64,000 nt of DNA from the NCBI GenBank assembly GCA_022484695.1, contig JAKVKU010000004.1:1-64000 (forward strand), in the 5' to 3' direction. The notes beneath the pieces were generated by a model, which had not been told where the DNA came from, searched no databases, and saw nothing but the letters and a program-made list of their open reading frames with translations. Of the stretch, positions 26,430 to 35,552 are shown piece after piece; positions within the stretch are counted from its first letter, which is position 1; the number at the start of each line of letters is the position of its first letter. The position numbers and the translations under genes are program-made. The stretch is from Lactobacillus sp. GTDB taxonomy: Bacteria; Bacillota; Bacilli; Lactobacillales; Lactobacillaceae.

Positions 26430-26500
26430 GGCTTTCTGCCCCTTTCGAACATCTATTAACTCATGATAAACTTATTTTACACCCTAAAGGAGGCTGCCCC

Positions 26501-27022
26501 ATGCGAACATACACCGATAAAGCCGAACTGATAGCTGCCATTCAAACCAGCTATCACAAATATATTGCGGAGTTTGCCAACATCCCTGACACGTTAAAAG
26601 ACAAACGCATCCCGGAAGTGGATCGTACCCCTTCAGAAAACTTAGCCTATCAACTAGGCTGGCTGAACTTATTGTTAAGCTGGGACCAATTGGAACAACA
26701 AGGCCAAGTGGTCTACACCCCCGCCCCGGGTTACAAGTGGAACAACCTAGGGGGATTATACCAAAGTTTTTACCAACAGTATGGCCAAGAGAGCTTGCAA
26801 ACGCAAATACAAGCCCTTAACGAAACTGTGACCCGCGTTATCGCCTGGGTGGACACTTTGAGTGACAGCGACTTATTTGAGCCCGGCCAGCGGCAATGGG
26901 CCACCACCGCTGCCAAATGGCCCCTGTGGAAATGGATCCACATCAACTCAGTGGCCCCCTTCACCAACTTCCGCACCAAAATCCGTAAATGGAAAAAACT
27001 CAATAATCACAACGAATTTTAG
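26501..27022 (+). CDS. ClbS/DfsB-family protein
   Basis: A 173-residue four-helix bundle protein of the ClbS/DfsB (DUF1706) family. ClbS of colibactin producers is a cyclopropane hydrolase that protects from the toxin; most other members have unknown roles. Recognisable stretches are [14 protein letters not shown] at the start, [18 protein letters not shown] near 43-60 and the C-terminal [28 protein letters not shown] precedes the ATG. There are no toxin genes around it. Confidence 0.82.
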   Translation: MRTYTDKAELIAAIQTSYHKYIAEFANIPDTLKDKRIPEVDRTPSENLAYQLGWLNLLLSWDQLEQQGQVVYTPAPGYKWNNLGGLYQSFYQQYGQESLQTQIQALNETVTRVIAWVDTLSDSDLFEPGQRQWATTAAKWPLWKWIHINSVAPFTNFRTKIRKWKKLNNHNEF

Positions 27023-27029
27023 CTACATA

Positions 27030-27067
27030 AAAACCCTTTCAAAATCTCAGCGATTTGAAAGGGTTTT
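27030..27067. terminator. Bidirectional terminator between the ClbS-like gene and the YheO-like regulator
   Basis: AAAACCCTTTCAAA (27030-27043) pairs perfectly with 27054-27067 around a 10-nt loop, between convergent genes. Confidence 0.85.
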
Positions 27068-27073
27068 AAAATA

Positions 27074-27712
27074 TTATTTTGCCAAGTCAATGTAACTGTA
27101 TAGCGTATATTTTGAAATATTGAAATATTTTGAAATTTTATCCCCAGACTTGGTAATCAAAAATGCACCCTTATTATTTAAAAATTGAATACATTTGACC
27201 TTGTCTTCTTTGCTCATCAAAGCAACGGGCTTGCCAACGCGTTTAACGGATTCTTGAATCAAGTTATCCAACAATTCGTTCACGTCGTTAGGGATGACTT
27301 CAGGGGTCTCCGGACTGGTATCCTTGGTTTCGCTAAGGCTCTTGAGAACATTTTCAGCCATGATGACATTAGAGACGTCATAATTAATGGCAAAAATAGC
27401 ATCTAATTGCCCATCATCATCTTTGAAATATAAGGTGCTTGACTTTAAAACGCGCCCATCAGAAGTTCGAGTTAAATAGTTGATATGATCTTGTAATTCT
27501 TCGGGTTTCTTTTTTAAACTCTCTAGAACAACCTGAGAAGGGCCATCGCCAAGCCGACGTGAAGAGACTTGCCCATTTTCAATCATAACAATGGAATGAT
27601 TCATATCATCACGATCGATTTTATGGATAACCACCTCACAGTTGTCCCCAAACTGATTGGATAAGGCTTTCCCGATCCGACCGAGGAACTGCAACTTTTC
27701 ATCTGTTAGCAT
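27074..27712 (-). CDS. YheO/DauR-type transcriptional regulator
   Basis: A 212-residue regulator with an N-terminal YheO-like PAS domain (about 5-115: IGKALSNQFGDNCEVVIHKI, then LKSSTLYFKDDDGQLDAIFAINYD) and a C-terminal DauR-type helix-turn-helix (about 155-210: VALMSKEDKVKCIQFLNNKGAFLITKSGDK is the region, ending SKYFNISKYTLYSYID). Such proteins sense small molecules and control amino-acid or purine-type catabolic operons. It is the last gene of the leftward island, after the hydroxylase operon, and has its own extended -10 promoter. It is the best local candidate for the island's regulator, by position only. Confidence 0.87.
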   Translation of the reverse strand: MLTDEKLQFLGRIGKALSNQFGDNCEVVIHKIDRDDMNHSIVMIENGQVSSRRLGDGPSQVVLESLKKKPEELQDHINYLTRTSDGRVLKSSTLYFKDDDGQLDAIFAINYDVSNVIMAENVLKSLSETKDTSPETPEVIPNDVNELLDNLIQESVKRVGKPVALMSKEDKVKCIQFLNNKGAFLITKSGDKISKYFNISKYTLYSYIDLAK

Positions 27713-27771
27713 ATGGATTAAACCTTCTTTATTTAATTTTTGGCAAAAATATATTTACCATATTATACCAG

Positions 27772-27780
27772 CAATCCAAA
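27772..27780 (-). promoter_or_regulatory. Extended -10 promoter of the YheO-like regulator
   Basis: On the minus strand TGGTATAAT, an extended -10, lies 60 nt before the ATG. The -35 is poor. Confidence 0.5.
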
Positions 27781-27860
27781 AATTTTGTTATATTTTGTGC
27801 TCCAATAATTGTGATGAAGTGCACAGGCTTGTCTATTCAGTATAACATGCTCTGGCTTCA

Positions 27861-27889
27861 AAATAAATGTTTGGTGACCAAATTTATTT
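27861..27889. repeat. AT-rich inverted repeat downstream of the hydroxylase operon
   Basis: The 13-base sequence of the right arm (27877-27889) is matched on the left (27861-27875) apart from a 2-nt bulge, with a single central G. On the minus strand it lies about 70 nt past the last xdh stop and ends in a T-rich run, so it may be a weak terminator. It could also be an operator for the regulator downstream. Confidence 0.5.
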
Positions 27890-27959
27890 AAAGGATCGCC
27901 ACTTAATTTTGCCGGAATTGCTAGGCCATTGACCCATATGCCCCAAGTTATGTTAACGC

Positions 27960-28475
27960 TTACTGTTCAATCTTAAAATGGGGTAAAACCACCGTCTTTG
28001 GATCAGCCTGGCGTTTAGCATCTGCCAGTTGGACGGCATCAATTATCTTTTGATAACCGGTACAGCGGCACATGTTTCCGGACAGGCCCCGGCGGATCTC
28101 AGCACGGCTCAACTGGGCGTGATCTTTTAACAATTGGTCACTGGCTAAAACCATGCCCGGAATGCAAAAACCACATTGGACGGCCCCGGCCTCGATAAAG
28201 GCGGCCTGGATCGGGGCTAATTGCCCATCGCTTTGGGCAATGCCTTCAATGGTGGTAATGGCCTTACCATCGGCCCAAACGGCCAGGTAGATGCAAGAAT
28301 CCACCGTGCGGCCGTCGATGATCACTGAACAAGCACCACACTCGCCCACACCACAGCCTTCTTTAGTCCCAGTCAATTCAAAATCATCCCGCAGCATTTC
28401 CAACAAACTCTTGCGAATATCCACGGCGCAGGTAACCGCTTCGCCATTTAACGTAAAGTTGATCTCATGTTTCAT
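27960..28475 (-). CDS. Molybdenum hydroxylase [2Fe-2S] subunit
   Basis: A 171-residue iron-sulfur subunit of a xanthine dehydrogenase-type enzyme. It carries electrons from the molybdenum centre to FAD. The first cluster site is CGVGECGACS near 40-49 with a further Cys near 62. The second is CGFCIPGM near 99 and CRCTGY near 133. The start at 28475 has GAGGTG 7 nt upstream; the longer frame to 28592 is a shadow of the FAD subunit gene. The gap to that gene is 2 nt. It forms an operon with the FAD and molybdenum subunits. Confidence 0.93.
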   Translation of the reverse strand: MKHEINFTLNGEAVTCAVDIRKSLLEMLRDDFELTGTKEGCGVGECGACSVIIDGRTVDSCIYLAVWADGKAITTIEGIAQSDGQLAPIQAAFIEAGAVQCGFCIPGMVLASDQLLKDHAQLSRAEIRRGLSGNMCRCTGYQKIIDAVQLADAKRQADPKTVVLPHFKIEQ

Positions 28476-28477
28476 AA

Positions 28478-29347
28478 CTAAGCACCTCGCAATGCAGCGG
28501 TGATATCCCGACCGGGTAAAACTGTGACCAAGTGATCCCGAAACGCTTTGGTATCCCGCCAGTCGGTAATATCGTGAGTATCTTGTAAACACAATTGGCC
28601 AATCTGCGCCAGGGTGGCGTCAGTTAACGGCTTACCCTTGGCATAGGATTCGGCCACAGGCATCCGCAGCGGCGTGGGGCCAGCCGCCCCAAAACAAAGG
28701 CGCAAGTCCCTAATTTGCTCGCCTTGGACCTTTACCAAAGCCGCACAGCTGAGATTGGCGATATCCAGCGCATTACGCCGGGCAAACTTGGTATAGTGGC
28801 CGTGAAAATCTTGATAGTCGCCAGCCTTGATTTTAAATCGGGTCAACACTTCCCCAGGCTTCAGGATAGTTTGGCCCGGACCGCGATAAAAGTCGGCAAT
28901 GGGGACGTTTTTGACCCCATCTGGGCCTTGAATTTCACAGGTGGTGTTGTAGGTGAATAATGCCGGGGCACTATCAGCTGCTGGACCAGCATTACAAATG
29001 TTGCCACCAATGGTGCCCATATGGCGGGTTTGGGGTCCACCCACTAACGACACGGCTTGACTTAACAGCGGCGTGTATTTTTGGATCAAGGGGTCGTGTT
29101 CAATGGTGACAAAGGTATTTAACGCCCCAATGATTAAAGTGCCATCTTCTTGGCAAACGATCCCCTGTAGTTCCGGAATGCGGGTGATGCCAATTAACGC
29201 TATCCCAGTGAATGCCGGAACTTCAGCCCAGGATTTAACCAACGTGTCGGTGCCCCCAGCCACAATGCGGGCCTTGGGGTCGGCAGCGGCGAGTTTAAAA
29301 ACTTCAGCTAAAGATGTTGCTTCATGATAATCGGTAATATCGTACAT
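28478..29347 (-). CDS. Molybdenum hydroxylase FAD-binding subunit
   Basis: A 289-residue FAD subunit of the CoxM/XdhB type. The FAD-binding motifs are AGGTDTLVK near 31 and GTIGGNICNAGPAADSAP near 109. The C-terminal CO-dehydrogenase flavoprotein domain covers about 170-280. Its ATG overlaps the stop of the molybdenum subunit gene (TAATG). It could also serve the fused hydroxylase at 41423-43999, which has no FAD domain, much as E. coli YgfM is thought to partner XdhD; that is inference. Confidence 0.92.
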   Translation of the reverse strand: MYDITDYHEATSLAEVFKLAAADPKARIVAGGTDTLVKSWAEVPAFTGIALIGITRIPELQGIVCQEDGTLIIGALNTFVTIEHDPLIQKYTPLLSQAVSLVGGPQTRHMGTIGGNICNAGPAADSAPALFTYNTTCEIQGPDGVKNVPIADFYRGPGQTILKPGEVLTRFKIKAGDYQDFHGHYTKFARRNALDIANLSCAALVKVQGEQIRDLRLCFGAAGPTPLRMPVAESYAKGKPLTDATLAQIGQLCLQDTHDITDWRDTKAFRDHLVTVLPGRDITAALRGA

Positions 29348-31656
29348 TACGACACCCCCTTAGGTGCTTTAGCTGCCTGCAGCGCGTCATAAACGCTTTC
29401 TGGAGTCAGCGGAATCGTATCGATACCCACACCCACGGCATTTTTCACCGCATTGCGAATTGCCGGTGCCGGTGAACAGGTGGGATTTTCCCCGAGGGCT
29501 TTATTGCCATAGGGGCCTAAGGGGTCTTTGGTCTCCACAAATATTTCATCTAGATCGGGTAGATCCATGGTGGTGGGTAGTTTATAATCCAATAAATTAT
29601 TATTCATTGGCCGCCCTAACTCATCATAGACCAGGCCTTCATTCAAACCATAACCGGCACTCATGGCCATCCCCCCTTCAACTTGACCAGCGGCCAATAA
29701 GGGGTTGATGATTTTGCCAGAATCGTGGACATTCATTAAACTCAAGAGCTTGATCTTGCCAGTTTGCAAGTCCACTTCTACTTCCGCCAGGGTACAGCCG
29801 GAGGCATAGGAGTTATTATGAATATTCACCGAAGATTCAGCCACCATGGTTTTGGCCGTCTGCCAGTCAAAATAAGAGGCCTGGGCCATGTCTTTGACGG
29901 TGGTGATCAAATCCCCATCACTCACCGAAACGATGTTACCGTCCACGATATCCATGAATTCACCCCGAATATCAAAGGTGGCTGCGGCCCGTTGAATGAT
30001 CATTTTGCGCATTTTTTCCGCAGCATCGCGAATGGCATAACCGGCAATATAGGTCTGCCGTGAGGCATAAGCCCCAGTGTCAAAAGGATCAGTATCGGTA
30101 TCCGTGATGGCATCGCGGATAATACTTTCAAAGGGCACCCCCAAAGTGTCCGCGGCCATTTGGGACAAGGCAGTATCTGCCCCTTGGCCAATTTCCGTGG
30201 CCCCCACCATGAGCTTAAAGGACCCATCTGGCAGTAATATCAAGCGAGCCCCTGATGTTTCTAGACCAAAGGGATAAGTCGCCGTCCCAAAGGAAAAAGC
30301 GGCTATCCCCACACCGCGGCGGGTTGGGCCTTGGAGTTGATTAAAGGCTTTGGCTTGTTGAACTTTGGCCTGCCATTTAAAGGCTTCTGGCCCCTGTTTC
30401 AAGCAGTCGCCAATACGAAAATCTTGTTGTTTGGTATGGCTTAATTCGTTATAAAAACCATCGGGCTGATGGTTCTTCAAGCGAAATTCAATGGGGTCCA
30501 TGCCGATTTTATCGGCCGCGTCATCAATGACACACTCCAGGGCAAAAATCACCTGGGGCATCCCATAGCCCCGCATGGCGCCGGCGGTGGCAATATTGGT
30601 ATATACGGTTTTAGCGCCATAATTTAAACTGTTCATTTTATACAAGGCATTGATAAAGGTGCCGCCCTTCCCACCAATGGCATGCCCATGGGAAGCGTAA
30701 CCCCCTTGATTCGATAATACTTGCATATCTAACGCGGTGATGGTCCCATCTTTTTTGACGCCTAATTTCACATCATAATCAATGGCGTGACGGGTGCGGG
30801 TATAGGCCAGGGATTCTTCCCGGGTCAAATTGATCTGTACCGGCTTGCCCCCCATGGCCTTGCTCATGGCCACAGCTAAAGGTTCAATGGTCACATCTTG
30901 TTTATTACCAAAGCCGCCCCCGATAAAGGGCTTTTTCACCCGGACCAAGGACCAAGGCAGCCCATTGGCTTGGGCTACGATGCGGCGACAAATATGGGGG
31001 ATTTGGGTGGAACTAATACACGTATAGCGTTGATCCTCACTTTGAAAGGCGGTGGCGACTTGGTTCTCCAAATGGGCATGTAATTGCACTGGTGTATGTA
31101 ACTGCCGGTGTAACACAAAATCCGCCTCATCAAGGCCTTGATTCACATCCCCAAAGCCCACTGCTGTACTGGCAATAACGTTGTCCCGTTCTTCGTGGAT
31201 GCGTTTGGCATCCAAAGCCATGGCTTGCTTTGGGGTCAAATAGACCGGATAGGTGTCATAGGTCACCTTGATTTTACTGAGGGCCTGTTTCGCAGCTAAG
31301 GGCGTTTTAGCGATTACCGCGCCAATATCATCCCCGTAAACCCGCACGTGGCGGGTCAACATGGTGCGGTCTTCAATGTCGCGCTTCTTAGGTTCCAAGT
31401 TCCAAGGATGACCCGCGGTGGAATATTTAATTTGGGGCAGATCCTCAGGCAAGAGGATCTTTAAAACCCCAGGCACTTTTTCAGCCTCCGAAATATCGTA
31501 GCTTGTCACGTAACCATGGGCAATCGTTGCATGTAAAATTTTACCATGCAGTAAGTTCTTAATCGGAAAGTCTCCAGTGTAGTTTGCCTGGCCTTTAACC
31601 TTTGCAATTGCATCCCAGCGACTTTCTGCTTGACCAATAATATGCTTTTGAGCCAT
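29347..31656 (-). CDS. Molybdenum hydroxylase large subunit (xanthine dehydrogenase-type)
   Basis: A 769-residue molybdopterin-binding subunit that hydroxylates, or in reverse reduces, purines or related heterocycles. It has the family blocks GGGFGNKQD (near 260), AMRGYGMPQ (near 368) and GATEIGQGADT (near 508). The catalytic glutamate lies in ALGENPTCSPAPAI near the C-terminus. ATG 31656 has GGAGGG 6 nt upstream; the frame to 31695 adds nothing family-like. Its promoter region has Rex-like and cre-like boxes. Nearby SelD, YqeB and YqeC suggest a selenium-bearing cofactor. The exact purine (xanthine, hypoxanthine or other) cannot be told. Confidence 0.92.
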   Translation of the reverse strand: MAQKHIIGQAESRWDAIAKVKGQANYTGDFPIKNLLHGKILHATIAHGYVTSYDISEAEKVPGVLKILLPEDLPQIKYSTAGHPWNLEPKKRDIEDRTMLTRHVRVYGDDIGAVIAKTPLAAKQALSKIKVTYDTYPVYLTPKQAMALDAKRIHEERDNVIASTAVGFGDVNQGLDEADFVLHRQLHTPVQLHAHLENQVATAFQSEDQRYTCISSTQIPHICRRIVAQANGLPWSLVRVKKPFIGGGFGNKQDVTIEPLAVAMSKAMGGKPVQINLTREESLAYTRTRHAIDYDVKLGVKKDGTITALDMQVLSNQGGYASHGHAIGGKGGTFINALYKMNSLNYGAKTVYTNIATAGAMRGYGMPQVIFALECVIDDAADKIGMDPIEFRLKNHQPDGFYNELSHTKQQDFRIGDCLKQGPEAFKWQAKVQQAKAFNQLQGPTRRGVGIAAFSFGTATYPFGLETSGARLILLPDGSFKLMVGATEIGQGADTALSQMAADTLGVPFESIIRDAITDTDTDPFDTGAYASRQTYIAGYAIRDAAEKMRKMIIQRAAATFDIRGEFMDIVDGNIVSVSDGDLITTVKDMAQASYFDWQTAKTMVAESSVNIHNNSYASGCTLAEVEVDLQTGKIKLLSLMNVHDSGKIINPLLAAGQVEGGMAMSAGYGLNEGLVYDELGRPMNNNLLDYKLPTTMDLPDLDEIFVETKDPLGPYGNKALGENPTCSPAPAIRNAVKNAVGVGIDTIPLTPESVYDALQAAKAPKGVS

Positions 31657-31727
31657 TGCTATCCCTCCGTTGAAAGATAATATTATTGCAAACAAAAAAA
31701 TCTTTGTAGGTACGAGTTTGAGCGTAT

Positions 31728-31733
31728 TTTATA
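31728..31733 (-). promoter_or_regulatory. -10 box of the three-subunit hydroxylase operon
   Basis: TATAAA within TATAAAAT on the minus strand, about 72 nt before the ATG. The -35 is weak and overlaps the area next to the Rex-like site. Confidence 0.45.
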
Positions 31734-31756
31734 CTTTTTTCAAAATAAGCGCAAGC

Positions 31757-31774
31757 TTGTGAAATATTTACCAA
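31757..31774. promoter_or_regulatory. Rex-like redox operator
   Basis: TTGTGAAATATTTACCAA matches the Rex consensus TTGTGAAATATTTCACAA at 16 of 18 positions. It lies just upstream of the -10, where bound Rex would block transcription until NADH rises. Confidence 0.65.
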
Positions 31775-31787
31775 TTAAATTTTATCA

Positions 31788-31801
31788 TAAAAGCGTTTCC
31801 A
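31788..31801 (-). promoter_or_regulatory. cre-like site (CcpA)
   Basis: TGGAAACGCTTTTA on the minus strand keeps the TGnAAnCGnT core of the catabolite-responsive element and differs at two edge positions. Confidence 0.5.
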
Positions 31802-31819
31802 CAACAATGACAATCTCAT

Positions 31820-31862
31820 AAAAAAAACCCACCCAAGGGCGATTGGGCGCCCTTGGGTGGGT
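31820..31862 (-). terminator. Terminator after pyruvate:flavodoxin oxidoreductase
   Basis: A perfect 15-bp stem (31827-31841 with 31848-31862), a 6-nt loop and a T tract on the minus strand, 83 nt past the stop. Confidence 0.93.
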
Positions 31863-31944
31863 AAAAGGAGGGAATACTATTATATATTGTTAGTTCCTTG
31901 TTACTGGCTAAAAAATGGTTTTAAATCTTGAACTTGAAGATTGC

Positions 31945-34900
31945 CTATTTTTTCTTACGAGCTGCCATATCCGCGTAGCGTTCAGTCCGTTCAGCCATAT
32001 CTTCAGTCGTCCGGTCAAACATGGCCTCGACAACATCTGGATCTTTCTTCACATTATGCAATGCAGCGTAACGTGTTTGGCTTTCCAAGAAACTAGGAAT
32101 CTTTTCAGTGTCATAACGTTTGTAATCTAAGCGCATTGGATCTCTGCCCTTTTCGGCCAAACGTGGATCGTAGCGATAAAGCTGCCAGTAACCACTTTCA
32201 ACAGCGGCTTTAGCTTCTTTAATAGCGTTACTCATACCACCCTTGATACCTTGGTTGATACAAGGTGTATAACCGATAATGACAGATGGGCCAGGATAGC
32301 TTTCAGCTTCGGTGATGGCTTTGACAGTTTGGTTTTGGTCGGCATCAATGGAGATTTGTGCCACATAGACATTACCATAAGTGGCTAACATCATGCCCAA
32401 GTCCTTCTTAGCTGTCTTCTTACCACCAGCTGCGAATTTCGCAACGGCTGAAGCAGGTGTTGCTTTAGACATTTGACCACCAGTATTGGCGTACAATTCA
32501 TTATCCATGACGAAGATGTTAATATCTTCACCGCTGGCAACAACATGGTCGATACCGCCAAAGCCGATATCATAAGCCCAGCCGTCACCACCGATGATCC
32601 ATTGACTGATCTTGGCAAATGAATCTTTGTCTTTCAAAATGTCTTGCAATAATTCGTCTTTTTCAGTTTCCAATACCGCAGCTAGTTTAGCAGCCCGTTG
32701 GCGACTACCTTCACTTTCATGGGCATGGTCTAACCAGTCTTGCATCAAAGCTTGTGTTTCAGGTTTACCAACCTTGGCAGCTAAAGCAGCTTCCACTTTA
32801 TGTTCCAGGTAACGCCGTTTAGTTTGGTTAGCGATAAACATCCCATAACCATATTCGGCATTATCTTCAAACAAGGAGTTACTCCAAGCAGGACCTTGGC
32901 CTAAGGCATTAGTGGTATAAGGGGTAGCTGGTGAAGAAGCACCCCAGATAGAAGAACAACCAGTGGTATTGGCCATTTGCATATGATCACCATACAATTG
33001 GGTCAACAGTTTGATATAAGCTGTTTCACCACAACCGGCACAAGCACCAGAGAATTCTAACAATGGTTTTTCAAATTGAGAACCCTTAACGCTGGCTTTC
33101 TTGATGGTATTGGCTTTTTGCGTCAATGTCATGGCAAAGGCCCAGTTTTGAGCTTGTTCTTTTTGAGAATCATAAGAAGCCATCTTCAAGGCTTTCCCAC
33201 GTTCTGGACAAGCTTCAACACAAAGACTGCAACCAGTACAATCTTCAATGGAAACTTGGATCCGGTACATTTGACCGTCGGCACCCTTCATGTCTCTGGT
33301 AATGAAACCTTCAGGGGCTTTTTCCATTTCAGCTTCGTTTGCCACGAATGGCCGAATAGCCGCATGTGGACAAACAAAGGCGCAGGCATTACATTCAGTA
33401 CAGAACTTGGCATCCCATTGTGGTACTTCTAAGGCAATGCCCCGTTTTTCGTAAGCAGCGGTGCCCATTGGCATCTTGCCGCCTAACATGTGATTGTCAA
33501 TTAAGTCTTTAACAGTTAAGTTATCGCCTTCTTGACGGTTGATTGGTTCCATGATGTTCTTCACGTAAGCTGGTTCGTCACCCTTAGCAGCAGCTGGTTT
33601 AACTTCAACGCCAGCCCAGTCTTCAGGGACATCAACTTGCACTAAGTTATCAAAGGTATGATCAATGGCAGCCCAGTTCATTTCAACGATCTTACGAGAT
33701 TTCTTACCGTAAGCTGTTTCAACGGATTCTCTGAGCAATGGTACGAATTGATCTCTTTCCAAGATGTCTGTTACATCAAAGAATGCGGTGGACATGACTT
33801 GGTTGATCCGACGACCTAAGCCGATTTCTTTAGCAATGGCATAGGCATCGATGATATAGAATTTAATATGGTGTTGGCCAATGTAGCGCTTGAAGGACTC
33901 TGGTAACAAGACCCGAGTTTTGGCTTCATCCCAGTGGGTGTTCAATAAGAATGTCCCGCCGTCTTTTAAGCCTTTCAATAAATCATATTGGTTCAAGTAG
34001 GCTTCGTTGGAACAACATACAAAGTCTGGCGATTCAACATAATAAGTGGAATTAATTGGTTCGTGACCAAAACGTAAATGAGAAATGGTCAAGCCACCGG
34101 ATTTCTTAGAATCATAAGCAAAGTAGGCTTGCGCATACTGACCGGTATGATCCCCGATGATCTTGATGGCTTGTTTGTTGGCACCAACAGTCCCATCAGA
34201 ACCAAAGCCCCAGAACTTAGCTTGGAAAATACCTTTTGGTGTTAAGTCTAAAGGTGTTTCTTTTGGAAGGGAAGTATGGGTCACATCATCGACGATACCG
34301 ACGGTGAAACGTGGTTTCAATTGATCAGCTGGTAATTGCAAATGATCATAAATTGAAACAATTTGATCAGGTGTGACGTTCTTAGAAGCGATCCCATAAC
34401 GGCCGCCAATGACAACTGGGCGGTTAGGATGGCTGAACAAAGCACTTTGAACATCTAAGAGCAATGGTTCGCCTTCAGAGCCAGGTTCTTTGGTCCGATC
34501 CATCACAGCAACCCGTTCTACAGTAGCTGGTAATTTAGCCAACAAGTTTTCAGTTGGGAATGGGCGATACAAGTGCATATTGATGAAACCAACTTTGCGG
34601 CCTTTGCTATTCAAATAGTCCACAGTTTGTTTGATGGTTGGGGCAACTGAACCCATGGCAATGATAACTTCAGTTGCTTCTGGATCACCATAATAGTTGG
34701 TCAAATCATAATCGGTGCCCCGCAATTCGTTGATCTTATGCATATATTTCTGCACGAGTGCTGGCATCTTGTCATAAAATTGGTTCACTGTTTCTCTAGA
34801 TTGGAAATAGATGTCTGGATTTTGGGCAGTCCCAGAAATTTCAGGATGGTTTGGATTCATTGCCCCATCACGGAATTCTTGTAATTGTTTCCAAGGCATC

Positions 34901-35529
34901 ATTGCTTTTAATTCGTCGTAGTCTAAAACTTCAATACGTTGGATTTCATGACTGGTTCTAAAACCATCAAAGAAGTTCATAAATGGTAATTTACCTTCAA
35001 TGCTGGCTAAATGCGCAACAGCGGACAAGTCCATAACTTCTTGGACGCCACTTTCAGCTAACATACAAAAACCAGTTTGCCGAGCAGCCATCACATCACT
35101 GTGATCGCCGAAAATGCTAAGGGCGTTGGTAGAAACCGCCCGGGCAGCAACGTGGAAAACGGTTGGCAATAATTCACCAGCAATTTTGAACATGTTCGGA
35201 ATCATGAGTAACAAGCCTTGAGATGCGGTATAAGTTGAGGTCAATGCCCCAGTCTTTAAGGAACCATGTACCGCACCAGCAGCGCCGGCTTCGGATTGTA
35301 GTTCGACAACCTTGACAGGTTCGCCGAAGATATTTTTCTTACCAGCAACTGCCCAGGCATCCACAACTTCAGCCATGGTTGAGCTTGGGGTGATTGGATA
35401 AATGGCGGCAACCTCTGTGAACGCATAAGAGATATAAGCTGCAGCGGTGTTCCCATCCATGGTTTTGATTTTGCGGGATACGTTATGATCCTGCGTATTG
35501 TCTTTTGTTTCAACATTTTGCATGTCCAT
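31945..35529 (-). CDS. nifJ: Pyruvate:ferredoxin (flavodoxin) oxidoreductase
   Basis: A single-chain homodimeric enzyme of 1194 residues that oxidises pyruvate with CoA to acetyl-CoA and CO2 and passes low-potential electrons to flavodoxin or ferredoxin. Domains in order are the N-terminal pyrimidine-binding part (YPITPSSTMAEVVDAWA near 44), the CoA-binding middle, and the 2x[4Fe-4S] ferredoxin domain (CTECNACAFVCP and CTGCSLCVEACP, about 690-760). The C-terminal TPP domain has GACAGCGETAYIK, GGDGWAYDIGFGG and DNELYANTGGQ. ATG 35529 is chosen because GGAGG lies 6 nt upstream; 35532 is too close. The flavodoxin gene is 23 nt upstream. In this island it would burn the pyruvate made by YgeX. Confidence 0.96.
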   Translation of the reverse strand: MDMQNVETKDNTQDHNVSRKIKTMDGNTAAAYISYAFTEVAAIYPITPSSTMAEVVDAWAVAGKKNIFGEPVKVVELQSEAGAAGAVHGSLKTGALTSTYTASQGLLLMIPNMFKIAGELLPTVFHVAARAVSTNALSIFGDHSDVMAARQTGFCMLAESGVQEVMDLSAVAHLASIEGKLPFMNFFDGFRTSHEIQRIEVLDYDELKAMMPWKQLQEFRDGAMNPNHPEISGTAQNPDIYFQSRETVNQFYDKMPALVQKYMHKINELRGTDYDLTNYYGDPEATEVIIAMGSVAPTIKQTVDYLNSKGRKVGFINMHLYRPFPTENLLAKLPATVERVAVMDRTKEPGSEGEPLLLDVQSALFSHPNRPVVIGGRYGIASKNVTPDQIVSIYDHLQLPADQLKPRFTVGIVDDVTHTSLPKETPLDLTPKGIFQAKFWGFGSDGTVGANKQAIKIIGDHTGQYAQAYFAYDSKKSGGLTISHLRFGHEPINSTYYVESPDFVCCSNEAYLNQYDLLKGLKDGGTFLLNTHWDEAKTRVLLPESFKRYIGQHHIKFYIIDAYAIAKEIGLGRRINQVMSTAFFDVTDILERDQFVPLLRESVETAYGKKSRKIVEMNWAAIDHTFDNLVQVDVPEDWAGVEVKPAAAKGDEPAYVKNIMEPINRQEGDNLTVKDLIDNHMLGGKMPMGTAAYEKRGIALEVPQWDAKFCTECNACAFVCPHAAIRPFVANEAEMEKAPEGFITRDMKGADGQMYRIQVSIEDCTGCSLCVEACPERGKALKMASYDSQKEQAQNWAFAMTLTQKANTIKKASVKGSQFEKPLLEFSGACAGCGETAYIKLLTQLYGDHMQMANTTGCSSIWGASSPATPYTTNALGQGPAWSNSLFEDNAEYGYGMFIANQTKRRYLEHKVEAALAAKVGKPETQALMQDWLDHAHESEGSRQRAAKLAAVLETEKDELLQDILKDKDSFAKISQWIIGGDGWAYDIGFGGIDHVVASGEDINIFVMDNELYANTGGQMSKATPASAVAKFAAGGKKTAKKDLGMMLATYGNVYVAQISIDADQNQTVKAITEAESYPGPSVIIGYTPCINQGIKGGMSNAIKEAKAAVESGYWQLYRYDPRLAEKGRDPMRLDYKRYDTEKIPSFLESQTRYAALHNVKKDPDVVEAMFDRTTEDMAERTERYADMAARKKK

Positions 35530-35552
35530 CATCCACCTCCGTGGTTTGTGAT

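Noticed and set aside
28478..31083. Plus-strand ORFs of 60-100 residues across the hydroxylase genes
   Set aside because: They are antisense shadows of well-conserved genes with no start signals or similarity.
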